Source: Oceaniglobus roseus (GTDB lineage: Bacteria > Pseudomonadota > Alphaproteobacteria > Rhodobacterales > Rhodobacteraceae). Taken from it: DNA of 64,000 nucleotides. Position 1 is the first letter of the stretch. Each line of letters starts with the position of its first letter. Positions 33,844 through 42,183 of the stretch are shown here, piece after piece. Below the pieces are notes generated by a model, which was not told the origin of the DNA, searched no databases, and worked only from the letters and a program-made list of their open reading frames with translations. The translations under genes were made by a program, and so were the position numbers. The stretch lies in NCBI RefSeq assembly GCF_002869745.1, contig NZ_PNOS01000017.1, forward strand, positions 1 to 64,000, written 5' to 3'.

Positions 33844-34568
33844 CCCCCTTCTCGCTCGACGGAAAGACCGCCCTCGTCACCGGCGCGAACACTGGCATCG
33901 GCCAGGCCATCGCGCTGGCCATGGGTCGCGCGGGCGCCAGCGTGATCTGCGCCGGCCGCTCCTCCTGCGCCGAGACGGTCGCGATGATGGAGGACGCCCG
34001 CGAGATGAAACTCGACTTCGCCGATCCGATGGCGGCGAAGGACGTCTTCGCGGCCGAACCCGTCGACATCCTCGTGAACAACGCCGGCATCATCCGCCGC
34101 GCCGACAGCACCGACTACAGCGAGGAGGACTGGGACGCGGTCATCGACGTGAACCTGAAGGCGCTGTTCTTCACCTCGCAGGCCTTCGCCAGGGCCGCGC
34201 TGGCCCGGAAGGCGGAGGGCAGGATCGTCAACATCGCCTCGCTCCTGTCGTTTCAGGGCGGCATCCGCGTGCCCGCCTATACCGCGTCCAAGCACGGGGT
34301 CGCGGGGCTGACGAAGCTCCTGGCGAACGAATGGGCGGCGAAGGGCATCAACGTCAACGCCATCGCCCCGGGCTATATCGAGACCAACAACACCGAGGCG
34401 CTGCGCGCGGACCCCGAGCGCAGCAGGGCGATCCTCGACCGCATCCCGGCGGGCCGCTGGGGGCAGCCAGAGGACATTGCGGAATCCGCCGTCTTCCTCG
34501 CCTCCCCGGCGGCGAAGTACATCCACGGAACGATCCTCAGCGTCGATGGAGGCTGGCTTGCCCGATAA
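33840..34568 (+). CDS. kduD: 2-dehydro-3-deoxy-D-gluconate 5-dehydrogenase
   Basis: 242-residue short-chain dehydrogenase: cofactor motif TGANTGIG (14-21), NNAG (80-83), catalytic Ser134, Tyr147 and Lys151 in NIASLLSFQGGIRVPAYTASK. The IASLLSFQGG.RVPAY stretch is specific to KduD, which reduces DKII to 2-keto-3-deoxygluconate with NADH. The product is the substrate of KdgK on the opposite arm. The next gene starts inside its last codons. Confidence 0.93.
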   Translation: MTPFSLDGKTALVTGANTGIGQAIALAMGRAGASVICAGRSSCAETVAMMEDAREMKLDFADPMAAKDVFAAEPVDILVNNAGIIRRADSTDYSEEDWDAVIDVNLKALFFTSQAFARAALARKAEGRIVNIASLLSFQGGIRVPAYTASKHGVAGLTKLLANEWAAKGINVNAIAPGYIETNNTEALRADPERSRAILDRIPAGRWGQPEDIAESAVFLASPAAKYIHGTILSVDGGWLAR

Positions 34569-35988
34569 TCTCCCCCGCCTCGCGCCCTCGCGGCCCCGCC
34601 CGAGGACCGGCATTGTCCACCTCGGCCTCGGCGCCTTCTTCCGCGCCCACGGCGCCGTCTACATCGCCGAGGCGATGGAACGGGCGGGCGGTGACTGGGG
34701 CATCATCGGCGTCTCGCTGAAAAGCCCCGCCACCCGCGACGCCCTCGCCCCGCAGGAAGGCGCCTATACCGCCGTCGAACTGGCCCCCGAGGGCACCCGA
34801 CCCAGGGTGATCGAGGCGGTGACGGAGGTGCTGGTCGCGCCCGAGGATCCCGAGGCGGTGCTGGCGCGGATGGCCGACCCGGCGGTGAGAATCGTTACCC
34901 TGACCGTCACCGAGAAGGGCTATTGCCATCACCCCGCCACCGGCGCGCCCGACACCGATCATCCCGACATCGCCCACGACCTCGCGCATGACCTCCCGAA
35001 GTCCGCCCCCGGCTACCTCGTGCGCGCGCTGCAGCGCCGCCGTGCCGCGGGCGGACGTCCCTTCACCGTGCTGACCTGCGACAACCTGCCGGGCAACGGC
35101 GCGCTGGTGAAGGGCATCGCCCTCGACCTCGCCCGCCGGATCGACCCGGACCTCGCCGACTGGATCGCGGCCGAGGGGCGTTTCCCCGCCACCATGGTCG
35201 ACCGCATCGTGCCCGCCACGAAGGCGGACGACATCGAGACCGTGGCAGGTCTGACCGGACGCGACGACCGCGCGCCGGTGATGCACGAACCCTTCCGCCA
35301 GTGGGTGATCGAGGACAGCTTCGTCGACGACGCCCGCCCGGCGCTCGAGAAGGTCGGCGCCGAGCTGGTGCAGGACGTCACCGCCTTCGAGCACATGAAG
35401 CTGAGGATGCTGAACGGCACCCATTCGTCCCTGGCCTACCTCGGCTACCTCGCGGGGCACGAGACCATCGCCGCCTGCGCCGCCGACCCGGTCTTCGCCG
35501 CCTACGTGAAGCACCTCTGGGCGGAAGAGATCATCCCCGTCCTGACACCGCCCGAGAACACCGACCTCGCGGACTATGCCAGGGCGCTGTTCCGCCGCTA
35601 CGAGAACCCGGCGATCCGCCACCGCACCTGGCAGATCGCCATGGACGGCAGCCAGAAGCTGCCCCAGCGGATCCTCGGCACCCTGGCCGAGAACCGGAAG
35701 GCGGGCCGCGAGGCGCCCGGGCTCTGCCTCGCCGTGGCGGCGTGGATGCACTATGTCGGCGGCATCGGGCTCGACGGCCAGCCGATCGACGTGCGCGACC
35801 CGCTGGCGGACCGGCTGCGCGGCCTCTGCGACGGCGCGGCCGGGACGGCGCGGGTCGAGGCGCTGCTCGGGGTCGAGAGCATCTTCCCCCGCGACTTCGC
35901 CCGCGACCACGCCGCGCCCCTGCGCGACGCTTATGCGCGGCTGACCTCCCTCGGCGCGCGGGAGGCGGTCAGGGCGCTGTTGCCGTGA
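34558..35988 (+). CDS. uxuB: Mannitol dehydrogenase family uronate reductase (fructuronate/tagaturonate reductase)
   Basis: About 476 residues. NAD-binding start GIVHLGLGAFFRAHGAVYIAEAM, EPFRQWVIEDSFVDDARPALEKVGAELVQDV, catalytic KLRMLNGTHSSLAYLGYLAGH. It is paralogous to the mtlK gene at 19.4 kb but in the uronate operon, so D-fructuronate to D-mannonate is the likely reaction; tagaturonate is the alternative. TTG 34558 has GGAGG five bases upstream and is preferred; ATG 34546 in the same frame has no ribosome site. Either start overlaps kduD. No mannonate dehydratase gene follows. Confidence 0.85.
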   Translation: MPDNLPRLAPSRPRPRTGIVHLGLGAFFRAHGAVYIAEAMERAGGDWGIIGVSLKSPATRDALAPQEGAYTAVELAPEGTRPRVIEAVTEVLVAPEDPEAVLARMADPAVRIVTLTVTEKGYCHHPATGAPDTDHPDIAHDLAHDLPKSAPGYLVRALQRRRAAGGRPFTVLTCDNLPGNGALVKGIALDLARRIDPDLADWIAAEGRFPATMVDRIVPATKADDIETVAGLTGRDDRAPVMHEPFRQWVIEDSFVDDARPALEKVGAELVQDVTAFEHMKLRMLNGTHSSLAYLGYLAGHETIAACAADPVFAAYVKHLWAEEIIPVLTPPENTDLADYARALFRRYENPAIRHRTWQIAMDGSQKLPQRILGTLAENRKAGREAPGLCLAVAAWMHYVGGIGLDGQPIDVRDPLADRLRGLCDGAAGTARVEALLGVESIFPRDFARDHAAPLRDAYARLTSLGAREAVRALLP

Positions 35989-36079
35989 CCCTGCGCGCAC
36001 CGTCCGGGCCCCGGGCGCGGGCGGCGACTGAAGGATCGACAGGTCCGGCCAGGTCCGCACCACGGGGGCACGGCCGGTC

Positions 36080-37279
36080 CTAGATATAGCCGGCGTGGCT
36101 GTTCAGCAGGAAACGCGAGAAGACCGGCACCGCCGCGGCGCCGATCGAGCGGGCATCGCCGCCCACCGTGCCCTCGTGCAGTTCCGGCAGCGCCAGTCCG
36201 CGCAGGTCCTGCCGGAGCAGGTGGCGGCGGGTTTCCTCCACCAGCCGCGCCCGCACCTCAGGCGGCATCGCGCCGTCGATCACGAAATCGGCAAAGTCGA
36301 TGACGCTGATCACCGAGACCACGGCCGCGGCGAGGCTGGCCGCGGCCTCGCCGATCCAGTCCGACACCGCCGCATCGAAGCCCGACCAGTCCTGCGGGCG
36401 CGTCCAGAGCCGCCCCGGGTTCACCCCGATCCCGCGTAGGCGGTTTTCCAGCAGGTGGAGCGAGGCGGTGTCGATCAACTGACAGGTGTTCCCGTCGGGC
36501 CCGCGCACCGGCATCGAGCCGAAGGCGCCCGCGTTGCTCTGGCGGCCGTCATAGACCGACTGGTTCAGGACGATCCCGCCGCCGACGAAGGAGCCGATGA
36601 AGAAATAGGCGAAATCGCCGATCCTGCTGCCCAGCCCGAACACGTGCTCGGCCCGGCAGGCGGCGGTCGCGTCGTTCTCGACATGCACCGGCAGGTCGCT
36701 GAACTTGGCCACTTCTTCGGCGAAGGACAGGCCGCGCCAGACGTCGAGTTCTTCCTGCCTGGCGCCGAGGCTGTCGTGCCAGTTCCAGATCTCGAAGGGC
36801 GAGGCGATGCCGATGCCGATGATGCGCTGGCGCTGCTTCGGCGTCAGACTGTCGTGAATCTCGGCAAGCCCCTTCCGCAGGAAACCGAACACCGTCCCGG
36901 GGAGCGGCAGCGCATAGGCGGTCTGGGCCGAGAAGCGCACCTGCCCGAGGAAGTCGAGCAGCGCCAGTTCCGCGCTGCGGCGCCCGATCTTGAGCCCGAC
37001 CGACAGCACGCCGTCGGGATGCAGCAGCATCGGGACGCTCGGCTTGCCGACCTTGCCGCGCAGCGGTTCGCCCCTTTCGAGGAAGCCGTCGGCCTCGAGG
37101 CTGCGCAGGATCACCGACACCGTCTGCGGCGAAAGCCCGCAGCGGCGCGCGATCTCGATCCCCGGCAGACCGCCGTTGCGCTGGATGATGGTCATCACGA
37201 TCCGCTCGTTGTGATCGCGGACGCGGGCCTGGTTGACCCCGGCCGCGACCACCTGGGGGCCGATCGTCATGTCCTGCAT
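36080..37279 (-). CDS. ROK-family transcriptional repressor of the frc operon
   Basis: 399 residues. N-terminal winged helix: [50 protein letters not shown]. The ROK domain has [18 protein letters not shown] and [36 protein letters not shown]. The usual Cys-rich zinc motif of ROK proteins is not evident (only GNTCQ in this area). It is divergent from frcB with a 21-bp palindrome in between, so it most likely represses frcBCA and is released by the imported sugar. ATG 37279; ATG 37270 is possible. Confidence 0.88.
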   Translation of the reverse strand: MQDMTIGPQVVAAGVNQARVRDHNERIVMTIIQRNGGLPGIEIARRCGLSPQTVSVILRSLEADGFLERGEPLRGKVGKPSVPMLLHPDGVLSVGLKIGRRSAELALLDFLGQVRFSAQTAYALPLPGTVFGFLRKGLAEIHDSLTPKQRQRIIGIGIASPFEIWNWHDSLGARQEELDVWRGLSFAEEVAKFSDLPVHVENDATAACRAEHVFGLGSRIGDFAYFFIGSFVGGGIVLNQSVYDGRQSNAGAFGSMPVRGPDGNTCQLIDTASLHLLENRLRGIGVNPGRLWTRPQDWSGFDAAVSDWIGEAAASLAAAVVSVISVIDFADFVIDGAMPPEVRARLVEETRRHLLRQDLRGLALPELHEGTVGGDARSIGAAAVPVFSRFLLNSHAGYI

Positions 37280-37318
37280 GGGTCATTCCTCCGTGACCGA
37301 GAATGCACGGACCCCATT

Positions 37319-37339
37319 AATAAATCAATCTGATTTATT
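37319..37339. promoter_or_regulatory. Palindromic operator upstream of frcB
   Basis: Perfect 9-bp arms AATAAATCA and TGATTTATT around a 3-bp centre ATC. It is strikingly AT-rich in this genome. It lies 3 bp upstream of the frcB -35 box and 40 bp from the ROK gene start, the expected place for the ROK dimer. Confidence 0.75.
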
Positions 37340-37341
37340 TA

Positions 37342-37370
37342 TTGACGTCGCTGCGGTTTCGTCGTCATAT
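37342..37370 (+). promoter_or_regulatory. Candidate frcB promoter
   Basis: TTGACG (37342-37347), 17 bp, TCATAT (37365-37370), giving a leader of about 80 nt before the frcB ATG. Confidence 0.6.
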
Positions 37371-37454
37371 TGCGACATCGCCGGGCAACGCATCCGGTCG
37401 ACACGTCAGAGCGGACGACCTTGTGCCGCAATACTACCTAGGGAGGTTTATACC

Positions 37455-38468
37455 ATGAGAACACTACTTGCCAGCACCGCCGTGATGCTTGCCGCGACGA
37501 CAGGCGCCTTCGCCGCCGATTCGGTCAAGGCGTGCCTGATCACCAAGACCGACACCAACCCCTTCTTCGTAAAGATGAAGGAAGGCGCCGAGGCGAAGGC
37601 CAAGGAACTGGGCGTCGAGCTGAAAAGCTTCGCCGGCAAGGTCGACGGCGACCACGAGACCCAGGTCGCGGCGATCGAGACCTGCATCCTCGACGGCGCC
37701 AAGGGCATCCTGATCACCGCCTCCGACACCTCCTCCATCGTCTCCTCGGTGCAGCAGGCGCGCGACGCGGGCCTCGTCGTGATCGCGCTCGACACGCCAC
37801 TGAACCCGGCCGATGCCGCCGACGCCACCTTCGCCACCGACAACTTCAAGGCGGGCGAGCTGATCGGCCAGTGGGCCAAGGCGACCCTCGGCGATGGCGC
37901 GGCGGACGCGAAGATCGCGATGCTCGACCTCGCCGTGAGCCAGCCGACCGTCGGCGTGCTGCGCGACCAGGGCTTCCTGCAGGGCTTCGGCATCGAACTC
38001 GGCGATCCGAACAAGTGGGGTGACGAGACCGATCCCCGCGTCGTCGGCCATGACGTGACCGCCGGCAACGAGGAAGGCGGCCGCAAGGCGATGGAGAACC
38101 TGCTGGCCAAGGATCCGATGATCAACGTCGTCTACACGATCAACGAACCCGCCGCCGCCGGCGCCTACGAGGCGCTGAAGGCCATCGGGCGCGAGAAGGA
38201 CGTGCTGATCGTCTCCGTCGACGGCGGCTGCCCCGGCGTGCAGAACGTGGCCGACGGCGTGATCGGCGCCACCTCGCAGCAGTACCCGCTGAAGATGGCC
38301 TCGCTCGGGATCGAGGCGATCGCCGCCTACGCCAAGGACGGCACCCTGCCCCAGCCGACCGAGGGCAAGGACTTCTTCGACACCGGCGTGGCGCTCGTCA
38401 CCGACAAGCCGGCCGAGGGGGTCGACTCGATCTCGGTCGCCGAGGGCAAGGACCTCTGCTGGGGCTGA
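37455..38468 (+). CDS. frcB: Sugar ABC importer, periplasmic binding protein FrcB-like
   Basis: 337 residues with signal peptide ([20 protein letters not shown]). The mature start [41 protein letters not shown] and [37 protein letters not shown] closely follow rhizobial FrcB (fructose/ribose/mannose binding) of the ribose-type superfamily. The start has GGGAGG upstream. The 264-bp gap to the permease gene holds a 9-bp stem-loop right after the stop. The true ligand could also be xylose, since xylB is adjacent. Confidence 0.87.
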   Translation: MRTLLASTAVMLAATTGAFAADSVKACLITKTDTNPFFVKMKEGAEAKAKELGVELKSFAGKVDGDHETQVAAIETCILDGAKGILITASDTSSIVSSVQQARDAGLVVIALDTPLNPADAADATFATDNFKAGELIGQWAKATLGDGAADAKIAMLDLAVSQPTVGVLRDQGFLQGFGIELGDPNKWGDETDPRVVGHDVTAGNEEGGRKAMENLLAKDPMINVVYTINEPAAAGAYEALKAIGREKDVLIVSVDGGCPGVQNVADGVIGATSQQYPLKMASLGIEAIAAYAKDGTLPQPTEGKDFFDTGVALVTDKPAEGVDSISVAEGKDLCWG

Positions 38469-38477
38469 TGCCCGTCG

Positions 38478-38511
38478 CGGGGCGCCCGTCTCAGGGAGGC
38501 GCGGCGCCCCG
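38478..38511 (+). other. Stem-loop after frcB
   Basis: CGGGGCGCC (38478-38486) pairs with GGCGCCCCG (38503-38511), starting 9 bp after the frcB stop; no T-run. It matches the position of the hairpins behind the other two binding-protein genes. The remaining 220 bp before frcC hold nothing I recognise. Confidence 0.55.
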
Positions 38512-38732
38512 CACTTCAGCCTGGCGCAGTCGGGCAGGCCGAGCTTCAGCCCGGCCCAGCCCGCCGGCAGCGGCGAACACCGCCACACGGCGCCCGAGCT
38601 CCGCGCCCGCCGCACCGGCGGCCCCCAGCCCCGGCAACCCTTTCTCGGCGAATCGCGCCCGTTTCGCCTAGACTTGCCAGAAGACGCCGAACCAAGGGCG
38701 CACCGATCAACGGCCCAAACCGGGAGGATCCC

Positions 38733-39806
38733 ATGACCGACACAGCTTCGAAGGGGCAGGATTACGAATCCTCGCTCTCCGGCAGTCCCTCGACCGTCGC
38801 CGCCTTCACCGACACGCGGAAGGGCATCGTCCACAAGATCCAGCACGCGCTGCACCAGACGCCGTCGCTGGTGCCGCTGATCGTGCTGGTGATGTCGATC
38901 CTGATCTTCGGCGCCCTGCTCGGCTCGAAGTTCTTCTCGCCCTTCGCGCTGACGCTGATCCTGCAGCAGGTGCAGATCGTCGGCATCCTCGGCGCCGCGC
39001 AGTCCCTCGTCATCCTCACCGCGGGCATCGACCTGTCGGTGGGTGCGATCATGGTCTTCTCCTCGGTGATCATGGGCACCTTCACCTTCCGCTACGGCAT
39101 CCCCGCCCCGATCTCGATCCTCTGCGGCCTCGCCATCGGCACCGCCTGCGGCGCGGTCAACGGCTGGCTGGTGTCGAAGATGAAGCTGCCGCCGTTCATC
39201 GTCACCTTGGGCATGTGGCAGATCGTGCTGGCCGCGAACTTCCTCTACTCCGCCAACGAGACCATCCGCGCGCAGGAGATCGAGGCCGAGGCCCCGCTCC
39301 TGCAACTCTTCGGCATCACCTTCGATGTCGCAGGCGCCCGCCTCACCATCGGGGTGATCTTCATGCTGCTCCTCGCCATCGGGCTTGCCTTTGTCCTGAG
39401 GCAGACGGCATGGGGCCGCCACGTCTATGCCGTGGGCGACGACGTCGAGGCGGCGGAACTTTCCGGCGTGCAGACGACGAAGATCCTGATGTCCGTCTAC
39501 ATGCTCTCGGGCCTCATCTGCGCCTTCGCGGGCTGGGCCCTGATCGGGCGCATCGGCTCGGTCTCGCCCACCTCTGGCCAGCTCGGCAACATCGAGTCGA
39601 TCACCGCCGTGGTGATCGGGGGCATCTCGCTCTTCGGCGGGCGCGGCTCGATCATGGGGATGCTGTTCGGCGCGCTGATCGTCGGCGTCTTCACCCTGGG
39701 CCTGCGCCTGCTCGGCGCCGATGCCCAGTGGACCTACCTCCTTATCGGCGTGCTCATCATCGGCGCTGTCGCCGTCGACCAGTGGATCAGAAAGGTGTCG
39801 GTGTAA
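38733..39806 (+). CDS. frcC: Sugar ABC importer, permease FrcC-like
   Basis: 357 residues, RbsC/FrcC family, about ten membrane helices. Markers: AAQSLVILTAGIDLSVGAIMVFSSVIMG and GRHVYAVGDDVEAAELSGVQTTKILMSVYMLSGLICAFAGW, IESITAVVIGGISLFGGRGSIMGMLFGALIV. The hydrophilic N-terminal tail of about 45 residues and the length match rhizobial FrcC. The stop is 2 bp before the ATG of the ATPase gene. Confidence 0.9.
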   Translation: MTDTASKGQDYESSLSGSPSTVAAFTDTRKGIVHKIQHALHQTPSLVPLIVLVMSILIFGALLGSKFFSPFALTLILQQVQIVGILGAAQSLVILTAGIDLSVGAIMVFSSVIMGTFTFRYGIPAPISILCGLAIGTACGAVNGWLVSKMKLPPFIVTLGMWQIVLAANFLYSANETIRAQEIEAEAPLLQLFGITFDVAGARLTIGVIFMLLLAIGLAFVLRQTAWGRHVYAVGDDVEAAELSGVQTTKILMSVYMLSGLICAFAGWALIGRIGSVSPTSGQLGNIESITAVVIGGISLFGGRGSIMGMLFGALIVGVFTLGLRLLGADAQWTYLLIGVLIIGAVAVDQWIRKVSV

Positions 39807-39808
39807 TC

Positions 39809-40597
39809 ATGGCAAGCAACGTGCAACCCATCCTGCAAGGCAAGAACCTGGTCAAGCGCTACGGCAAGGTGACCGCCCTCGACCACTGCGATTTCGAGCT
39901 CTACCCGGGCGAGATCCTCGCGGTCATCGGCGACAACGGCGCCGGAAAGTCCTCGCTCATCAAGGCCGTCTCGGGCGCCGTGGTGCCGGACGAGGGCGAG
40001 GTCTTCCTCGAAGGCAAGAAGGTCCGCTTCTCCTCCCCCCTCGACGCCCGGCACCACGGGATCGAGACGGTGTACCAGCAGCTCGCCATGTCGCCGGCGC
40101 TGTCCATCGCCGACAACATGTTCATGGGCCGCGAGATCCGGCGCGAGGGCTTCACGGGCAAGTACCTGAGGATGCTCGACAAGAAGAAGATGGAGAAGAT
40201 CGCGCGCGAGAAGCTGTCCGACCTCGGGCTGATGACGATCCAGAACATCAACCAGGCGGTCGAGACGCTGTCGGGCGGGCAAAGGCAGGGCGTCGCCGTG
40301 GCCCGCGCCGCCGCCTTCGGCTCGAAGGTCATCATCCTCGACGAACCGACGGCCGCCCTCGGCGTCAAGGAGTCGCGCAAGGTGCTGGAGCTGATCCAGG
40401 ACGTCCGTTCGCGCGGCATCCCGATCGTGCTGATCTCGCACAACATGCCGCACGTGTTCGAGGTGTCGGACCGGATCCACATCCACCGCCTCGGCAAGCG
40501 GCTCTGCGTGATCCGCCCGAACGACTACACGATGTCGGACGCGGTGGCCTTCATGACCGGCGCCAAGGAGCCGCCCGAGGAAGTCGCCGCCGCCTGA
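39809..40597 (+). CDS. frcA: Sugar ABC importer, ATP-binding protein FrcA-like
   Basis: 262 residues with a single nucleotide-binding domain: Walker A GDNGAGKSS (41-49), signature LSGGQRQ (154-160), Walker B VIILDEPTAALG (174-185). Ribose-type importers usually have a double-domain ATPase of about 500 residues; the single-domain form is the hallmark of FrcA. Its last 73 bp overlap the 3' end of the convergent xylB gene. Confidence 0.9.
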   Translation: MASNVQPILQGKNLVKRYGKVTALDHCDFELYPGEILAVIGDNGAGKSSLIKAVSGAVVPDEGEVFLEGKKVRFSSPLDARHHGIETVYQQLAMSPALSIADNMFMGREIRREGFTGKYLRMLDKKKMEKIAREKLSDLGLMTIQNINQAVETLSGGQRQGVAVARAAAFGSKVIILDEPTAALGVKESRKVLELIQDVRSRGIPIVLISHNMPHVFEVSDRIHIHRLGKRLCVIRPNDYTMSDAVAFMTGAKEPPEEVAAA

Positions 40598-42045
40598 GGC
40601 ACGCGAAGCCCCTTGAGGGCCGCATAAAGCTGGCGGAACGCCGCCAGCTTTTCCGACAGGAACGCCTTCCTCGACGCGTCGGGCCGGAAGCTCCTCTCGA
40701 TCCCGGGGCGCACCGCCAGATCGCCCCAGCTGGCCGCGCCGGTCATCACCGCCGCAAGCCGCGCCGCGCCGAAGGCAGGGCCCGCGGCCGCACCGGCCGC
40801 GCGCGCGATCTCGACCTCCAGGAGGTCGCTGATCGTCTGCATCAGCAGGTCGCTGCGCGTGCCGCCGCCGACCGCCAGGAACGACCGCGGCCGCGTGCCA
40901 CCGGCCGCCAGCGCCTCGGCCCCGTCGGCGAAGGAGAAGGCGACGCCCTGCACCACGCCGCGCATCATCTGTCCCCGCGTCGTATTGGTGCCGATTCCGA
41001 AGAAGCCGCCCCGGATGTGCGGATCGCCATGGGGCGTGCGTTCGCCCGTCAGATAGGGCAGGAACAGCGGCGCCTCGCGCGCCTCCGCCGCCTCGGCCAG
41101 CAGATCGCCCACGCCGACACCCGCGGTCTCGGAGAACCACGCCATCGGCCGCGCCCCGTTCAGCATCGCCGCCATCTGGTACCAGAGCCCCGGCACCGCA
41201 TGGGCGAAGCTGTGCACGACCGACCCCGGCGCGGGCCGGTAATCCGCCGTCGGCACGAACAGCTGCCCGGACGTGCCGACCGACAGCACCGCGTCGCCCG
41301 CCGCCACCGCGCCGATCCCGACGGCGCCCACGGCGGTATCCCCGGCCCCCGCCGTTACCGGCAGGCCGGGGGCCAGTCCCAGCTCCGCCGCCGCCCCTCC
41401 CGTCAGCCGCCCGGCCTCTCCGGCGCTTTCCCGGATCTCGGGCAGCCCCCCCGCCTCGGCCCCCGCCAGCGCACAGAGCGGTGCCGACCACGCCCGCGCT
41501 GCCTGATCGTAGAGCAGCGTCCCGGCGGCATCGCTGTGATCGGTGACGTGACGCCCGTGGAGGCGCAGTCCGATGTAATCCTTCGGCAAGAGCATATGCG
41601 CGATGCGCCCGAACGCCTCCGGCTCATGCGTCTTCAACCACAGAAGCTTCGGCGCCGTCAGCCCCGGCAGCGCGGGCGCGCCGCCGGTCTCGCCCAGGGT
41701 GGGATCCGCCTCCGCCATCGCCTCGCATTCGGCATGGGCGCGGCTGTCGTTCCACAGGATCGCGGGACGGATCACCGCGCCGGCGCGGTCCAGCAGCACC
41801 GCCCCGTGCATCTGCCCGCTGAGCCCGATCCCTTTCACCGCCGCCCAGAGCGCCGGATGCGCGGCCGCCAGCTCCCGGCATGCGGCAACCACCGCCGCCC
41901 ACCACGCCGCCGGGTCCTGCTCGCACCAGTGCGCGCGCGGGGTCTGAAGCGTCAGCGGCACCGAGGACTGGGCCCGGAGCACCCCCTCCTCCGAGACCAG
42001 CACCGCCTTCACCGCCGAGGTGCCGACATCCAGCCCCAGAAACAT
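40525..42045 (-). CDS. xylB: Xylulokinase (FGGY family)
   Basis: 506 residues. MFLGLDVGTSAVKAVLVSEEG opens the N-terminal ATPase domain; SGQMHGAV (76-83), WNDSRAHAECE (98-108) and TAGAGDTAVGAVG with catalytic Asp236 fit xylulokinase. It phosphorylates D-xylulose, which both the polyol dehydrogenase and lyxose isomerase at 19 kb produce. The start is ATG 42045 after GGGAGGG. About 24 C-terminal residues are encoded antisense to the end of frcA; the family normally ends near the LYAALKGL stretch, so this tail looks like a read-on into the neighbour. Confidence 0.9.
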   Translation of the reverse strand: MFLGLDVGTSAVKAVLVSEEGVLRAQSSVPLTLQTPRAHWCEQDPAAWWAAVVAACRELAAAHPALWAAVKGIGLSGQMHGAVLLDRAGAVIRPAILWNDSRAHAECEAMAEADPTLGETGGAPALPGLTAPKLLWLKTHEPEAFGRIAHMLLPKDYIGLRLHGRHVTDHSDAAGTLLYDQAARAWSAPLCALAGAEAGGLPEIRESAGEAGRLTGGAAAELGLAPGLPVTAGAGDTAVGAVGIGAVAAGDAVLSVGTSGQLFVPTADYRPAPGSVVHSFAHAVPGLWYQMAAMLNGARPMAWFSETAGVGVGDLLAEAAEAREAPLFLPYLTGERTPHGDPHIRGGFFGIGTNTTRGQMMRGVVQGVAFSFADGAEALAAGGTRPRSFLAVGGGTRSDLLMQTISDLLEVEIARAAGAAAGPAFGAARLAAVMTGAASWGDLAVRPGIERSFRPDASRKAFLSEKLAAFRQLYAALKGLRVPQAAATSSGGSLAPVMKATASDIV

Positions 42046-42183
42046 CGCCTTACCCTCCCAGACCGCGGAAACCACAAGGCCACCTTGGCACAGGCTCGGG
42101 GCCGCGCCAACCGCCCCCCGGACCGGCGCGGGCACCGCCAACCATCAGGCGCCCCTCCCGCGTCGTGCGGCGCAGCGGGGCCC

